From positions 1 to 44,549 of the forward strand of contig JAWVFL010000065.1 in assembly GCA_033856195.1 (NCBI GenBank): DNA of 44,549 nucleotides, written 5' to 3'. The notes beneath the pieces are model-generated. The model was given only the letters and a program-made list of their open reading frames with translations, was not told the origin of the DNA and ran no database searches. The DNA comes from VRUE01 sp033856195 (GTDB lineage: Bacteria; Actinomycetota; Thermoleophilia; Solirubrobacterales; 70-9). Shown here in pieces: positions 1 through 7,148 of this stretch. Each line of letters opens with the position of its first letter. Position 1 is the stretch's first letter. The position numbers and the translations under genes were made by a program.

Positions 1-801
1 GTCGCGCAGCTCCACGTCGCTCATCGGCTCGCCGTTCTCATGGCGCGCCTGGAGGAGCAGCGACAGGATGTCGTCGCGATCCTCGAGGTCGGGCTCGGCG
101 CGGCGGCGGGCGATCTCCTCGTAGAGCATCTCGTTCGTCGGCGCGAGTCCGCGGCGCACCATCGGCAGCTTGCGGAACCGGTGCGGGCCGAGCAGCGCGA
201 GCAGTGCGGAGGAGCTCGGGCTCATCACGTTCTTGAGCAGGTCCTGGAGCGTGGTGCGCACCTCGTCGAGCCGCGCGCCGTCGCGCACGCCGAGCACGGC
301 CTGGATGATGATCTCGAGCGTCACCGCCTGCATGCGCGGCTGGAGCTGGAACGGGGTGCCCTTCGGCCAGCGCTCGATCTCGGCCACGGCCACGTCGCGC
401 ATCAGCTGGCCGTAGCGGGCCATCCGCTTGCCGTGGAATGGCGGCAGCAGGAGCTTGCGCTGGCGCATGTGCGAGTCGTCGTCGAGCAGCAGCACGGAGT
501 GGTCGCCCACGAGCGGGAGCAGGATCGTGTTCGCCTCGCCCGCGTGGAATACGGCCGGGTCGCCGGTGAAGACCTGCTTCACGTCGTCGGGGTTTGCGAG
601 CAGCACCCACGTCCCCTCCTGCGCGATCCGGACGGTGAAGACATCGCCGTAGCGCTCGTGGCAGTCGCGCATGAAGCGCATCGGGCGGGCGCCCCAGCGC
701 AGCGTCTGGAACGCGCGCGGCATGCGCGGGCCGGGCGGCAGCTGCGGCGTTCTCTGCGTGGTCGGTGCCGACGCGGGTGGGGCTGTGGCGGTCGCGGTCA
801 T
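1..801 (-). CDS. Cytochrome P450, N-terminal part (cut by window edge)
   Basis: The first 267 codons are open from an ATG at 801 to the window edge. The protein begins with a short low-complexity tail, then the proline-rich hinge PPGPRMP, and continues into the P450 fold. The segment HMRQRKLLLPPFHG (about residues 110-123) fits the C-helix region that contacts the haem. The I-helix AGxET motif, ExxR and the haem-binding cysteine would lie beyond the edge and cannot be checked. P450s are haem mono-oxygenases acting on hydrophobic substrates; the substrate here is unknown. No transmembrane anchor is seen, as usual for soluble bacterial P450s. A Shine-Dalgarno-like AGGGAG lies about 9 nt before the ATG, and a strong promoter with an overlapping palindrome lies at 841-870. 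The family call is firm; the subfamily is not determined. Confidence 0.9.
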   Translation of the reverse strand, partial: MTATATAPPASAPTTQRTPQLPPGPRMPRAFQTLRWGARPMRFMRDCHERYGDVFTVRIAQEGTWVLLANPDDVKQVFTGDPAVFHAGEANTILLPLVGDHSVLLLDDDSHMRQRKLLLPPFHGKRMARYGQLMRDVAVAEIERWPKGTPFQLQPRMQAVTLEIIIQAVLGVRDGARLDEVRTTLQDLLKNVMSPSSSALLALLGPHRFRKLPMVRRGLAPTNEMLYEEIARRRAEPDLEDRDDILSLLLQARHENGEPMSDVELRD

Positions 802-840
802 GCCGGGCTCCCTGCTGCCGAAGGTCTACTCGAAAACCAA

Positions 841-870
841 ACAGTATCCAGATACCGACGGGTATGTCAA
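841..870 (-). promoter_or_regulatory. P450 promoter with embedded operator palindrome
   Basis: Read on the minus strand, a perfect -35 TTGACA (865-870) is followed by a -10, either GATACT (843-848, spacer 16) or TACTGT (841-846, spacer 18). The spacer contains the inverted repeat ATACC-GACG-GGTAT (852-865), and GTATC-CA-GATAC (844-855) overlaps it. A palindrome between -35 and -10 is the typical position of a TetR-type repressor site. No regulator gene is adjacent within the window. Confidence 0.65.
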
Positions 871-1031
871 GCGCTCAGCGCCGGTCCGCCAAAGGCGTAG
901 GCTCGCGCCGCTTCCGCGCGAACCCGCACGGCGCGACGGTGGGCTTCGACATCACGCCCCACGAGCGCGACGCCGACCAAGGACGTCGACGACCTCATGA
1001 TGCCCGGGGTGCTGGGACAGCCACCGACCGG

Positions 1032-1325
1032 CTAGGCGTCCGCGCCCGTCCGGATCTCGTAAATGATGTCGAGCGTGCCCGCGCCGTCGGGGGTGGTCGC
1101 GCGGATCTCGGCGGACGGGAGCGTCTTGAAGAACGTGAGGCTGACCTCCGACGCCTCGAAGAACCGGCCGGTGATCCCGCCGTTGGTCTTCGTCTGGAAC
1201 GGGATCGTGCTGAACTCACCGGAGATCCCCGTCAGCTTCACGCGGCACTTCGACCAGACCGCGCGATGGAGCCTGGTGGTCACTCCCTGCGTGAGCGTGA
1301 CCTCTATCTCCGACTGGACTGACAT
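1032..1325 (-). CDS. Conserved-looking small protein, function unknown (97 aa)
   Basis: I do not recognise this 97-residue protein. It starts MSVQSEIEVTLTQG and is rich in alternating polar and hydrophobic residues, suggesting an all-beta fold. There is no signal peptide, no membrane segment and one cysteine. An ATG seven codons upstream (1346) is possible, but 1325 is chosen because a good promoter (1335-1363) ends 9 nt before it, which would make a leaderless mRNA. It is followed on the same strand by intergenic sequence and then by the P450 on its own promoter. Function cannot be inferred from its neighbours. Confidence 0.6.
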   Translation of the reverse strand: MSVQSEIEVTLTQGVTTRLHRAVWSKCRVKLTGISGEFSTIPFQTKTNGGITGRFFEASEVSLTFFKTLPSAEIRATTPDGAGTLDIIYEIRTGADA

Positions 1326-1334
1326 GACCAGGCG

Positions 1335-1363
1335 ATCAGACCGCATTGGTGAGGGGCAGTCAA
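1335..1363 (-). promoter_or_regulatory. Promoter for the 97-aa gene
   Basis: On the minus strand TTGACT (1358-1363) is followed by a 17-nt spacer and TCTGAT (1335-1340), nine nucleotides before the ATG at 1325. This spacing predicts a transcript starting at or very near the start codon. Confidence 0.55.
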
Positions 1364-1388
1364 GTCCGAGCGATTCCGATACGCGGCG

Positions 1389-1790
1389 CTAGTCACCCCA
1401 CCAGTCGCGCTGGCCCTCGACGTCTTCGCGCGGAGCCTCGCCGAGATTGGGCGCGCCGATGACGATGATCTCGAGGCCCTCCGGCCCGGCCTCGTAGCCT
1501 CGCCACGTACCGGGCGGGACGCGCACCGCGTCCCACTCCTTGAGCTCGACGATCTCGTCGTCGAGCTTCATCCGGCCGCTCCCGCGCAGGACCACGTACA
1601 CCTCCTCCTGCTTCTTGTGCGTGTGGCCGTACGGAAAGCGATAGCCCGGCGGGACGCGCTGGTAGCTCAGGCCGGATTTCTCGAGCTCGAGCGCCTGGGT
1701 CGCCATGCGGAACTCCAGGTCCGGCGAGCCGTCGAACTTGGACCCGAGGTCCTCCAGGTCCTCCTTGAGGTTCCTGAGAGTGAACGGCAC
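1389..1790 (-). CDS. Single-domain cupin protein
   Basis: This 133-residue protein has one cupin beta-barrel. Cupin motif 1 is seen as GYRFPYGHTHKKQEEVYVVL (residues 49-68), with H56, H58 and E62/E63 as likely metal ligands. In motif 2, PPGTWRGYE (92-100), the usual histidine is replaced, so metal binding may be incomplete or supplied differently. Small cupins of this type include sugar-modifying enzymes, dioxygenases and non-catalytic binding proteins; the sequence does not decide between them. The start is GTG at 1790 without a clear Shine-Dalgarno sequence. A possible 46-codon membrane ORF ends 9 nt upstream on the same strand. Confidence 0.8.
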   Translation of the reverse strand: MPFTLRNLKEDLEDLGSKFDGSPDLEFRMATQALELEKSGLSYQRVPPGYRFPYGHTHKKQEEVYVVLRGSGRMKLDDEIVELKEWDAVRVPPGTWRGYEAGPEGLEIIVIGAPNLGEAPREDVEGQRDWWGD

Positions 1791-1799
1791 GGCGCAATT

Positions 1800-1940
1800 C
1801 TATGGCACCCCGGCGCCATCGGCCCGAGCATCTTCGGTCCATTGCAGCAGCGTCCCGCTCACGAGAAATGCGACCGCTGCTGCCGCGACGTCAACTGCGG
1901 TCCCTGCGAAGCGGCTGGCAACTTCCCAGGCGAGGTACAT
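1800..1940 (-). CDS. Possible small one-helix membrane protein (46 aa)
   Basis: An ATG at 1940 opens 46 codons containing one hydrophobic segment (FAGTAVDVAAAAVAFLVSG), ending with TAG 9 nt before the cupin start. Another reading frame (1859-2104) carries a second hydrophobic run, so this may be the tail of a frameshifted two-helix protein. Upstream to 2133 I see no other coding signal. Coding is not proven. Confidence 0.25.
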   Translation of the reverse strand: MYLAWEVASRFAGTAVDVAAAAVAFLVSGTLLQWTEDARADGAGVP

Positions 1941-2133
1941 GCCGCAGCCCTGCCAAACGTTCCTCTCTCGGCGCAAACCACTGCGTGAATCAGAGCCAGA
2001 GCGACGGCACCGTTCACGACGACATTGATCTCGGGGTGCGCCAGTCGTGCGCCAGTCAGACCGGAAATAACCGGATTCAGCCGAACTGGAAACCGCTTGA
2101 ACAAGCGGAGTCGCAGTCCCGATGTGGCCCGAT

Positions 2134-2532
2134 CTAAATGAAGTACATGCCGCTGTCGGCAGCCTCGGCTTCGCGGCGGGCGATTTCGGCGATTGTGGTT
2201 TGGCTGAAGACTTTGCGCAGGGCGGTGACGCCCTCGGCCCAGATGCCACCGGCCTCATCGGCCTCCTGGCCGACCTTGCCGTCGAGCGCTTGGACGACCT
2301 CGAGCACCGAGATCTCCTCCGGTGCCCGGGAGAGCGTGTAGCCGCCGCGCATGCCGCGGTGGCTGGTCAGCAAGCCGGCGCGGCGCAGGGTCGAGAAGAG
2401 CTGCTCGAGGAACTGCTCGGGGATGTCGCGGCGCTCGGCCAGCTCCTTGATTGGGACGGGTCGCTCGCCCGAGCGTGCCAGCTCCGCCATCGCGACAACG
2501 GCGTAGCGCGACTTCGAGGTGATCGAGATCAC
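2134..2532 (-). CDS. Rrf2-family transcriptional regulator without Fe-S cysteines
   Basis: This 132-residue protein begins MISITSKSRYAVVAMAELAR, the classic Rrf2 N-terminal helix. A winged helix-turn-helix follows (IKELAERRDIPEQFLEQLF, then LRRAGLLTSHRGMRGGYTL, residues 28-67). Rrf2 proteins such as IscR and NsrR carry three cysteines after residue 90 that hold an Fe-S cluster. This one has no cysteine at all, so it resembles the cluster-free CymR-type members and probably senses something else, such as a partner protein or small ligand (inference). It starts with GTG and is divergent from the response regulator at 2601, 68 nt away, so both may share a control region. Confidence 0.88.
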   Translation of the reverse strand: MISITSKSRYAVVAMAELARSGERPVPIKELAERRDIPEQFLEQLFSTLRRAGLLTSHRGMRGGYTLSRAPEEISVLEVVQALDGKVGQEADEAGGIWAEGVTALRKVFSQTTIAEIARREAEAADSGMYFI

Positions 2533-2600
2533 CAGAACTTTCTACCGCACCGCTCGGACCCGGCTCGGTTAGGATCGGAGGTAGGGCTCCAGGGCTGACG

Positions 2601-3263
2601 ATGGAGCCATCGCTGAACCCCCCAATATCGGAAGCAGTCCTGAGCGAGCGTCCACAGTGCCTTGTCGTTGACGGTCACCCGATCGTTCGGATCGGCGTGC
2701 GCCGTGCGCTGCAGAATCGCTTCGAGGTTCAGGAGGCGACCAGTCGCGAGGAGGCGGTCGACCTCGTGCGCGACATCGGCAGCTTCGACGTCGCAATCGT
2801 CGACATGCGCCGGCGCCCCGACGGGCTGACCCCCGCTCCGCTGGGCGCCACGGAGACGATCCGCACGATGCTCAAATCCGAACCCGGCCTCGGCATCGTC
2901 GCCCACGGCGAGCGGGCCGAGCGCCATCTGGCCAGCGCCGCGCTGCAGGCCGGCGCCAGCGCCTACATCTCGCGCACGGCCAGCATCGAGCTGTTGCTGC
3001 GGGCAGCTCAAGCCGCACTTGCCCAAGAACGCTTCATCGACCCCGACGTGCCGCCACGCGGCAGCCGCGGCAAACTGACCAAGCGCCAGCGCGAAATCCT
3101 CCAGCTTCTCGCCAACGGCGAATCGACCACCGTCGCCGCCCGCGAGCTCGATCTCAGCGAGGAAACGATCAAGACCCACACCAAGAACGCCCTGGCGCGG
3201 TTGGAAGCCAGGAACAGGACCCACGCGGTGGCTATTGCGCTGCGGGAGTCGTTGATCGAGTAG
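2601..3263 (+). CDS. LuxR/NarL-type response regulator with degenerate receiver
   Basis: This 220-residue protein has an N-terminal receiver-like domain (about 18-140) and a C-terminal LuxR helix-turn-helix (158-218; LTKRQREILQLLANG then SEETIKTHTKNALARL). D68 in VAIVDMRRRP matches the phosphoacceptor. The usual acidic pair is reduced to D24 (VVDGHPIVR), and the conserved lysine near residue 125 is arginine (AYISRT). Phosphorylation control may therefore be weak or absent, so this may be an atypical regulator. No histidine kinase is nearby. A -10-like TAGGAT is at 2570-2575. The inverted repeat GGCTCC/GGAGCC (2585-2608) overlaps the start codon and could hide it. Confidence 0.88.
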   Translation: MEPSLNPPISEAVLSERPQCLVVDGHPIVRIGVRRALQNRFEVQEATSREEAVDLVRDIGSFDVAIVDMRRRPDGLTPAPLGATETIRTMLKSEPGLGIVAHGERAERHLASAALQAGASAYISRTASIELLLRAAQAALAQERFIDPDVPPRGSRGKLTKRQREILQLLANGESTTVAARELDLSEETIKTHTKNALARLEARNRTHAVAIALRESLIE

Positions 3264-3326
3264 GGACTGAGCGCTGGTCCACGGGTGTATCCCGGGCGAC
3301 AGGACCCGCGGCCGAGCGCTTCGCGC

Positions 3327-4409
3327 CTAGATCCAGCCGCAGTCGCGCGCCGTCAGAACTGCTTGGGCTCGATCTACCGCACCGATCTTCCCGTAGACGT
3401 TGTGGAGATGGGTGCGGATGGTCGAGACCGAGAGCTGCATCTCTCCAGCGATCTGCTTGTAGACCATGCCCTCGGAGAGGTGACGGAGGACGTCGAGCTC
3501 GCGCGCCGAGAGCGGGCAGGGCTCGGAGACGCGTGAGACGTCGTTGCGGGCGTAGGGGAGCTGGTAGAGCAGGTCGCGCAGGGCCTCGGGGTTGAGCCCA
3601 GAGCGTTTGGCCGAGGAATGCAGTCGGTCGGGCGAGACCGCCTCGCCCTGGCTGTAGTGGGCGACCATGTCGGCGGTGGCGACCAGGGCTGCCAGGCCCT
3701 CGGCGTCGTCGGCATGGTGGCGCTCGATCGCCACGGCGATTCGCTGCGGCAGGTTCCAGCGCCGGGCGAGAACACCGCCGACGAGAGCATGGTCGATTCC
3801 GAGGCGGTCGCGTTCCTCGCGCAGCCGCTGCTCGGGGGCTTTGGCGACGGCATCGAAGTGACCGCGGTCTCCCGGGTGCAGATTGGCGATTACCAGCCGG
3901 CCGACGTCGTGGAGAAGCGAGGCGACGGCGAGTTCATCGCGGTCTTCCCAGCCGACGGCGCGGCCGATCTCATCGGCTGCCTGCTGGGTCGCCAGGGCGT
4001 GAACGCGGAAGCGCTCGGGACGCATCTCGCGGCCACCGTTGGTCTCGAAGAAGTCGAATACCGGTGCTGTGCCGGCTATTGCGAGGACTCCGGAAGACTT
4101 GAGGACATCGATGGCGGCCGGGACCGAGCCGATGCTCGCGACTGGGACCGAAGTGCGATTTGCAAAACGCAGCACGGCGATCGAGAGTCCGACATCGCCC
4201 TCGACTGCTTCGATCAGCTCACCGACGCGACCGGTCTCGGCGGTGGCGGCGTGCATGACCCGGGCCCGCGACTCGAGCAGGACCGGGAATTTCTCAACGG
4301 CCTCGAACGCAGCGGCAAGGCGAGCGCCGGGCGCCGGGCGGCCGCTGCCGTCCTTGCTGGCGGCGCCGGCTTTGGCCTTGCCATTGGTCTGGGGCGTGGT
4401 GGTCTCCAT
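3327..4409 (-). CDS. HDOD domain protein fused to a LuxR-type DNA-binding domain
   Basis: The 360-residue protein has a low-complexity N terminus (1-30), an HDOD domain (about 31-260) and a LuxR helix-turn-helix (299-355; LSARELDVLRHLSEG, then STIRTHLHNVYGKIG). The HDOD part keeps the HD-type residues: H137, the pair H167-D168 in LLHDVGR, H207 and H231. HDOD proteins occur in bacterial signalling and stress control; catalytic activity is generally not shown for them. Fusion to a DNA-binding domain suggests direct conversion of a signal into transcription control (inference). The start is supported by AAGGAAG 10 nt upstream. The gene follows gltX on the same strand after 131 nt. LuxR domains here and at 2601 make this a small regulatory cluster. 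Confidence 0.88.
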   Translation of the reverse strand: METTTPQTNGKAKAGAASKDGSGRPAPGARLAAAFEAVEKFPVLLESRARVMHAATAETGRVGELIEAVEGDVGLSIAVLRFANRTSVPVASIGSVPAAIDVLKSSGVLAIAGTAPVFDFFETNGGREMRPERFRVHALATQQAADEIGRAVGWEDRDELAVASLLHDVGRLVIANLHPGDRGHFDAVAKAPEQRLREERDRLGIDHALVGGVLARRWNLPQRIAVAIERHHADDAEGLAALVATADMVAHYSQGEAVSPDRLHSSAKRSGLNPEALRDLLYQLPYARNDVSRVSEPCPLSARELDVLRHLSEGMVYKQIAGEMQLSVSTIRTHLHNVYGKIGAVDRAQAVLTARDCGWI

Positions 4410-4540
4410 TGCGCGAAAACTTCCTTGACTGCCTCATCGGCAGCAAAGGACGCACGGTTTAGCCCTGCCATCCACAAAATTGAGGTGGAGATACGGGTCA
4501 TTTGTCCATTTGGGTGGATTTCAGCGGCTGCGCTTGTCCG

Positions 4541-5908
4541 TCAGGACCGCAAGCGAGCCAAAGCGGCATCGATCCTGGCGAGCGATTCCTCGCGCCCCAG
4601 CGCCGCAAGCGACTCGAAGATGCCCGGCGAGACCGAGGTCCCGGTTATCGCCACCCGGATCGGCTGGTAGACCTTGCCGGGCTTGGCGCCGATTCGCTCG
4701 GGAATCGGGCTCAATGCCGCCTCCACGGCCCCAGAGTCGAAGACGCTCAATTCACCCAAGGCCAAGCGGGCAGCCTCTAGCGCCGCGGGCGCTCCGTCCT
4801 TCATCACCTTGCTCCAAGCCTTCTCGTCCTCGACGGGTGGCTCAAACAGGAAGCGGATCAAGCTCCATACCTCATCCAGGGTCTGAGCTTTCTCCTGGGC
4901 GATCGCGCAGGCGGCGCGCAGGCGCTCGTCGGGCACGCGATCGATGTGTCGGGCTACGGCGTTCGTGTAGTCGTCCAGCGACATCTCACGCATGAACCGA
5001 CCGTTCAACCAGCGCAGCTTCTTCTCGTCGAATATCGCCGCCGAGCGGCCGACGTCCTCGACCCGGAAGCGCGCGACCAGCTCCTCGGTCGGCATCACCG
5101 TCGTATCGTCGTCAGTCCCCCAGCCGAGCAGCGCCAGGTAATTGCGCACGGCCGCCGGCAGATAGCCGGCCTCGCGCAGCTCCTGCACCGAGGCGGCGCC
5201 ATGGCGCTTGGAGAGCTTCTTGCCATCGGGACCGTGCAGCAGGGGCAGGTGGGCGTAGCGCGGCGCCTCGTGCCCGAGCGCCGCGAGGACGAGGAGCTGC
5301 TTTGGCGTGTTGGAGAGGTGGTCGTCGCCGCGCACCACCTCGGCGATGTCCATCTCGGCATCGTCGACGGCGACGGCGAAGTTGTAGAGGACCGAGCCAT
5401 CGTCGCGGGCGATGACGAAGTCGTCGTAGCTGCGATTGGGAAAGCTGACCGGGCCACGGATCAGGTCTTGGACGACGGTCTCGCCGCCGTCGGGCACACG
5501 CAGGCGGATCGCACCACTCCCGTCAGCGGTCGGCTCGCCGCGGTAGCCCCGGTCGGCACCGTGCTCCGCCTTCCAGGCCTCGACGTCCTTAGCCGTGGCC
5601 GAGTCGCGATAGGCGGCCCCGGAGTCGAGCAGCTGTCGAAGCGCCTCGGCGTGGCTGTCGGCGCGCGAAGCCTGCGAGATAGGCCCCACGTCCCAGTCGA
5701 GCTCCAACCACTCCATCGCATCGATGATCTGCGCCACGTTCTCGTCGGTCGAGCGCTCCCGATCGGTGTCCTCGATCCGCAGCACCAGCTCGCCGCCGCC
5801 ATGACGCGCCGCGAGCCAGTTGTAGAGAGCGGTGCGAGCGCCGCCGATGTGCAGGGCACCGGTGGGCGACGGGGCGAAGCGGAGGCGGGTCGGTTGACCT
5901 TCGGGCAC
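4541..5908 (-). CDS. gltX: Glutamyl-tRNA synthetase
   Basis: A 455-residue class I synthetase that attaches glutamate to tRNA-Glu in the cytoplasm. The N terminus RLRFAPSPTGALHIGGART carries the HIGH-type signature (HIGG, 20-23), and KLSKR (231-235) is the KMSKS-type loop. The C-terminal helical anticodon-binding part is complete to the TGA at 4541. The cysteines of the zinc insert found in E. coli GltX are absent, so this is the zinc-free type. The start is GTG at 5908. A -10-like TAGATT ends 6 nt upstream with no Shine-Dalgarno sequence, indicating a leaderless mRNA. It lies downstream of the unusual tRNA and a 15-bp hairpin. Confidence 0.97.
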   Translation of the reverse strand: MPEGQPTRLRFAPSPTGALHIGGARTALYNWLAARHGGGELVLRIEDTDRERSTDENVAQIIDAMEWLELDWDVGPISQASRADSHAEALRQLLDSGAAYRDSATAKDVEAWKAEHGADRGYRGEPTADGSGAIRLRVPDGGETVVQDLIRGPVSFPNRSYDDFVIARDDGSVLYNFAVAVDDAEMDIAEVVRGDDHLSNTPKQLLVLAALGHEAPRYAHLPLLHGPDGKKLSKRHGAASVQELREAGYLPAAVRNYLALLGWGTDDDTTVMPTEELVARFRVEDVGRSAAIFDEKKLRWLNGRFMREMSLDDYTNAVARHIDRVPDERLRAACAIAQEKAQTLDEVWSLIRFLFEPPVEDEKAWSKVMKDGAPAALEAARLALGELSVFDSGAVEAALSPIPERIGAKPGKVYQPIRVAITGTSVSPGIFESLAALGREESLARIDAALARLRS

Positions 5909-5914
5909 GGGGGG

Positions 5915-5920
5915 AATCTA
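5915..5920 (-). promoter_or_regulatory. -10 element of gltX (leaderless)
   Basis: TAGATT on the minus strand, followed by six C residues and the GTG start. No Shine-Dalgarno sequence fits in between. Confidence 0.5.
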
Positions 5921-5950
5921 GATGAACGGCATGACTAGCCGGGGCTAATA

Positions 5951-5982
5951 CACAACAGACCCGCCGAGGCGGGTCTGTTGTG
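5951..5982. terminator. 15-bp perfect hairpin between tRNA and gltX
   Basis: Arms at 5951-5965 and 5968-5982 are perfectly complementary (CACAACAGACCCGCC and its complement) around a 2-nt GA centre. There is no T-run on either side. It probably ends the minus-strand tRNA transcript and insulates the gltX promoter 31 nt further on. Confidence 0.6.
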
Positions 5983-6040
5983 AAGAAGCTGCTCCGTGAG
6001 CAGCCCGGGCCATTGAGCCGAACCCCTCTCAGCGTCAGCA

Positions 6041-6149
6041 GCACCTATGACTAAGGAGCTACAGGGTAGCGCAGGCGCCGAAGTCCACTGGCCTCTTGCA
6101 TCCCCCCGGCGGGAGTCGAACCCGCGACCTCATCCTTAGTCATAGGTGC
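6041..6149. repeat. 17-nt inverted repeat linking the tRNA anticodon region to downstream DNA
   Basis: GCACCTATGACTAAGGA at 6041-6057 is perfectly inverted at 6133-6149. The second copy is the anticodon arm of the tRNA at 6101-6174. In the minus-strand transcript the anticodon region could pair along 17 bp with a segment 44-60 nt past the tRNA 3' end. Confidence 0.85.
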
Positions 6150-6174
6150 GCTCTATCCACTGAGCTACGGGGGG
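6101..6174 (-). tRNA. tRNA-like gene with abnormal anticodon arm (identity unclear)
   Basis: The acceptor stem (CCCCCCG/CGGGGGG, A73), D arm (GCTC AGTGGATA GAGC) and T arm (GCGGG TTCGACT CCCGC) are canonical, so this is a real tRNA body. The anticodon arm reads CACCTATGACTAAGGATG. It folds either with a bulged A and loop ATGACTA (anticodon GAC, but U at 37), or with an 8-nt loop ATGACTAA and a C-A mismatch. A20 in the D loop and A73 recall arginine tRNAs, which disagrees with GAC. A -10-like TACCGT (6183-6188) lies 8 nt upstream, so it may be transcribed. CCA is not encoded. It could be functional, a frameshift-suppressor-like tRNA, or a damaged copy. Confidence 0.72.
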
Positions 6175-6233
6175 ACGCGGCCACGGTATGCGTTGAAATC
6201 GCCGTTTTAGGGCGCGTCCCGCAATTGGCTCCA

Positions 6234-6239
6234 TAGGAT
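6234..6239 (+). promoter_or_regulatory. -10 element of nfo (leaderless)
   Basis: TAGGAT ends 9 nt before the ATG at 6249 with no Shine-Dalgarno sequence between. No good -35 is visible. Confidence 0.4.
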
Positions 6240-6248
6240 GCGGAACTC

Positions 6249-7112
6249 ATGCTCATCGGCGCGCATGTCTCTACATCTGGCGGTCTCGACAAGGCGATCG
6301 AGCGCGGGACGGAGCGCGGCTGCGAATCGATCCAGATCTTCAACCAGAGCCCGCGGATGTGGCGGCCAACCAAATATGGGCCCGACGACTTTGCTGTCTT
6401 TAAAGAGGAGATGGCGAACTCGCCTGTCAAAGCGGTGGTGATCCACGCCGTTTACCTGATCAATTGCGCCTCGAAGGACAAAGAGCTGCGCAAGAAGTCC
6501 CAGGCCTCGCTGACACATGCCCTTCGAATCGGCGACGAAATCGGCGCCGCTGGGGTCGTCCTGCACCCGGGAGCACAGGTCAAAGAGCCGCTCGGCCCTT
6601 CGATGAGACGGGCCGGGAAAACGATCGCCGCAGCGCTCAAAGACAGCGATCGCTGCCCCCTTCTGCTTGAGCAGACCGCCGGCCACAAAGGCCTGCTCGG
6701 CCGCGACTTCGACCAAACCGCCGAGCTGATCGAGCTCGGCGGCAGCGGCAAGCGCCTCGGCCTCTGTCTCGACTCCTGCCACCTCTTCGTCCAGGGCTAC
6801 GACGTAACCGACGAGGAGCACCTGGCCGCGGTCGTCGACGAAGCAGACGCCAAGGTGGGCCTGGACCGCCTCCAATGCCTCCACGTCAACGACGCCGCCG
6901 CTCCCCTCGGCTCCTGCCGCGACCGCCACGCCAATCTAGGCAAAGGCGAGATGGGCAAACAGGGCCTGGCCGCCTTCCTCTCCGAGCCCCGCTTCGAGGG
7001 CCTCCCCGCCACCCTGGAGACCCCCGGCCCAATCAAGAAAGGCCCAGACCGCAAGGAAGTCCAAGCGGCCAAGCGCCTCAGAAAAGCGGGCCTGAAGAGA
7101 CGTCGGACCTAA
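6249..7112 (+). CDS. nfo: Endonuclease IV, AP endonuclease
   Basis: A 287-residue TIM-barrel DNA repair enzyme that cuts the backbone 5' to abasic sites. The family start MLIGAHVSTSGGLDKAIERG is present. Metal-binding segments follow in order: VVIHAVYLINCAS (around 63-75), VVLHPGAQ (103-110), LLLEQTAG, LCLDSCHLFVQGYD and LQCLHVNDAAAPLGSCRDRH, with ANLGKGEMGK near the end and the closing ETPGP. These supply the histidine, glutamate and aspartate ligands of the trinuclear zinc site. The length is normal. The gene stands alone, divergent from the tRNA and convergent with the acyl-CoA dehydrogenase. The start is probably leaderless. Confidence 0.96.
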   Translation: MLIGAHVSTSGGLDKAIERGTERGCESIQIFNQSPRMWRPTKYGPDDFAVFKEEMANSPVKAVVIHAVYLINCASKDKELRKKSQASLTHALRIGDEIGAAGVVLHPGAQVKEPLGPSMRRAGKTIAAALKDSDRCPLLLEQTAGHKGLLGRDFDQTAELIELGGSGKRLGLCLDSCHLFVQGYDVTDEEHLAAVVDEADAKVGLDRLQCLHVNDAAAPLGSCRDRHANLGKGEMGKQGLAAFLSEPRFEGLPATLETPGPIKKGPDRKEVQAAKRLRKAGLKRRRT

Positions 7113-7124
7113 GCGGATCGCGGC

Positions 7125-7142
7125 CTCTTTCCGCCGAAAGAG
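7125..7142. terminator. Hairpin between convergent nfo and acyl-CoA dehydrogenase genes
   Basis: CTCTTTC-CGCC-GAAAGAG forms a 7-bp stem in the 36-nt gap between the two stop codons. There is no T-run, so this is a weak candidate for a shared terminator. Confidence 0.4.
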
Positions 7143-7148
7143 CTAGGG

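Noticed and set aside
4434..4461. TAAA-N16-GCCGATGA upstream of the HDOD gene, resembling a sigma-28 (FliA) promoter
   Set aside because: The spacer is 16 rather than 15, the last -10 bases differ, no motility gene is nearby, and the GCCGATGA falls in a local hairpin.
6041..6057. 17-nt copy as an attachment site of an integrated element
   Set aside because: Attachment sites left by integration are direct repeats; this copy is inverted, only 75 nt away, and there is no integrase in the window.
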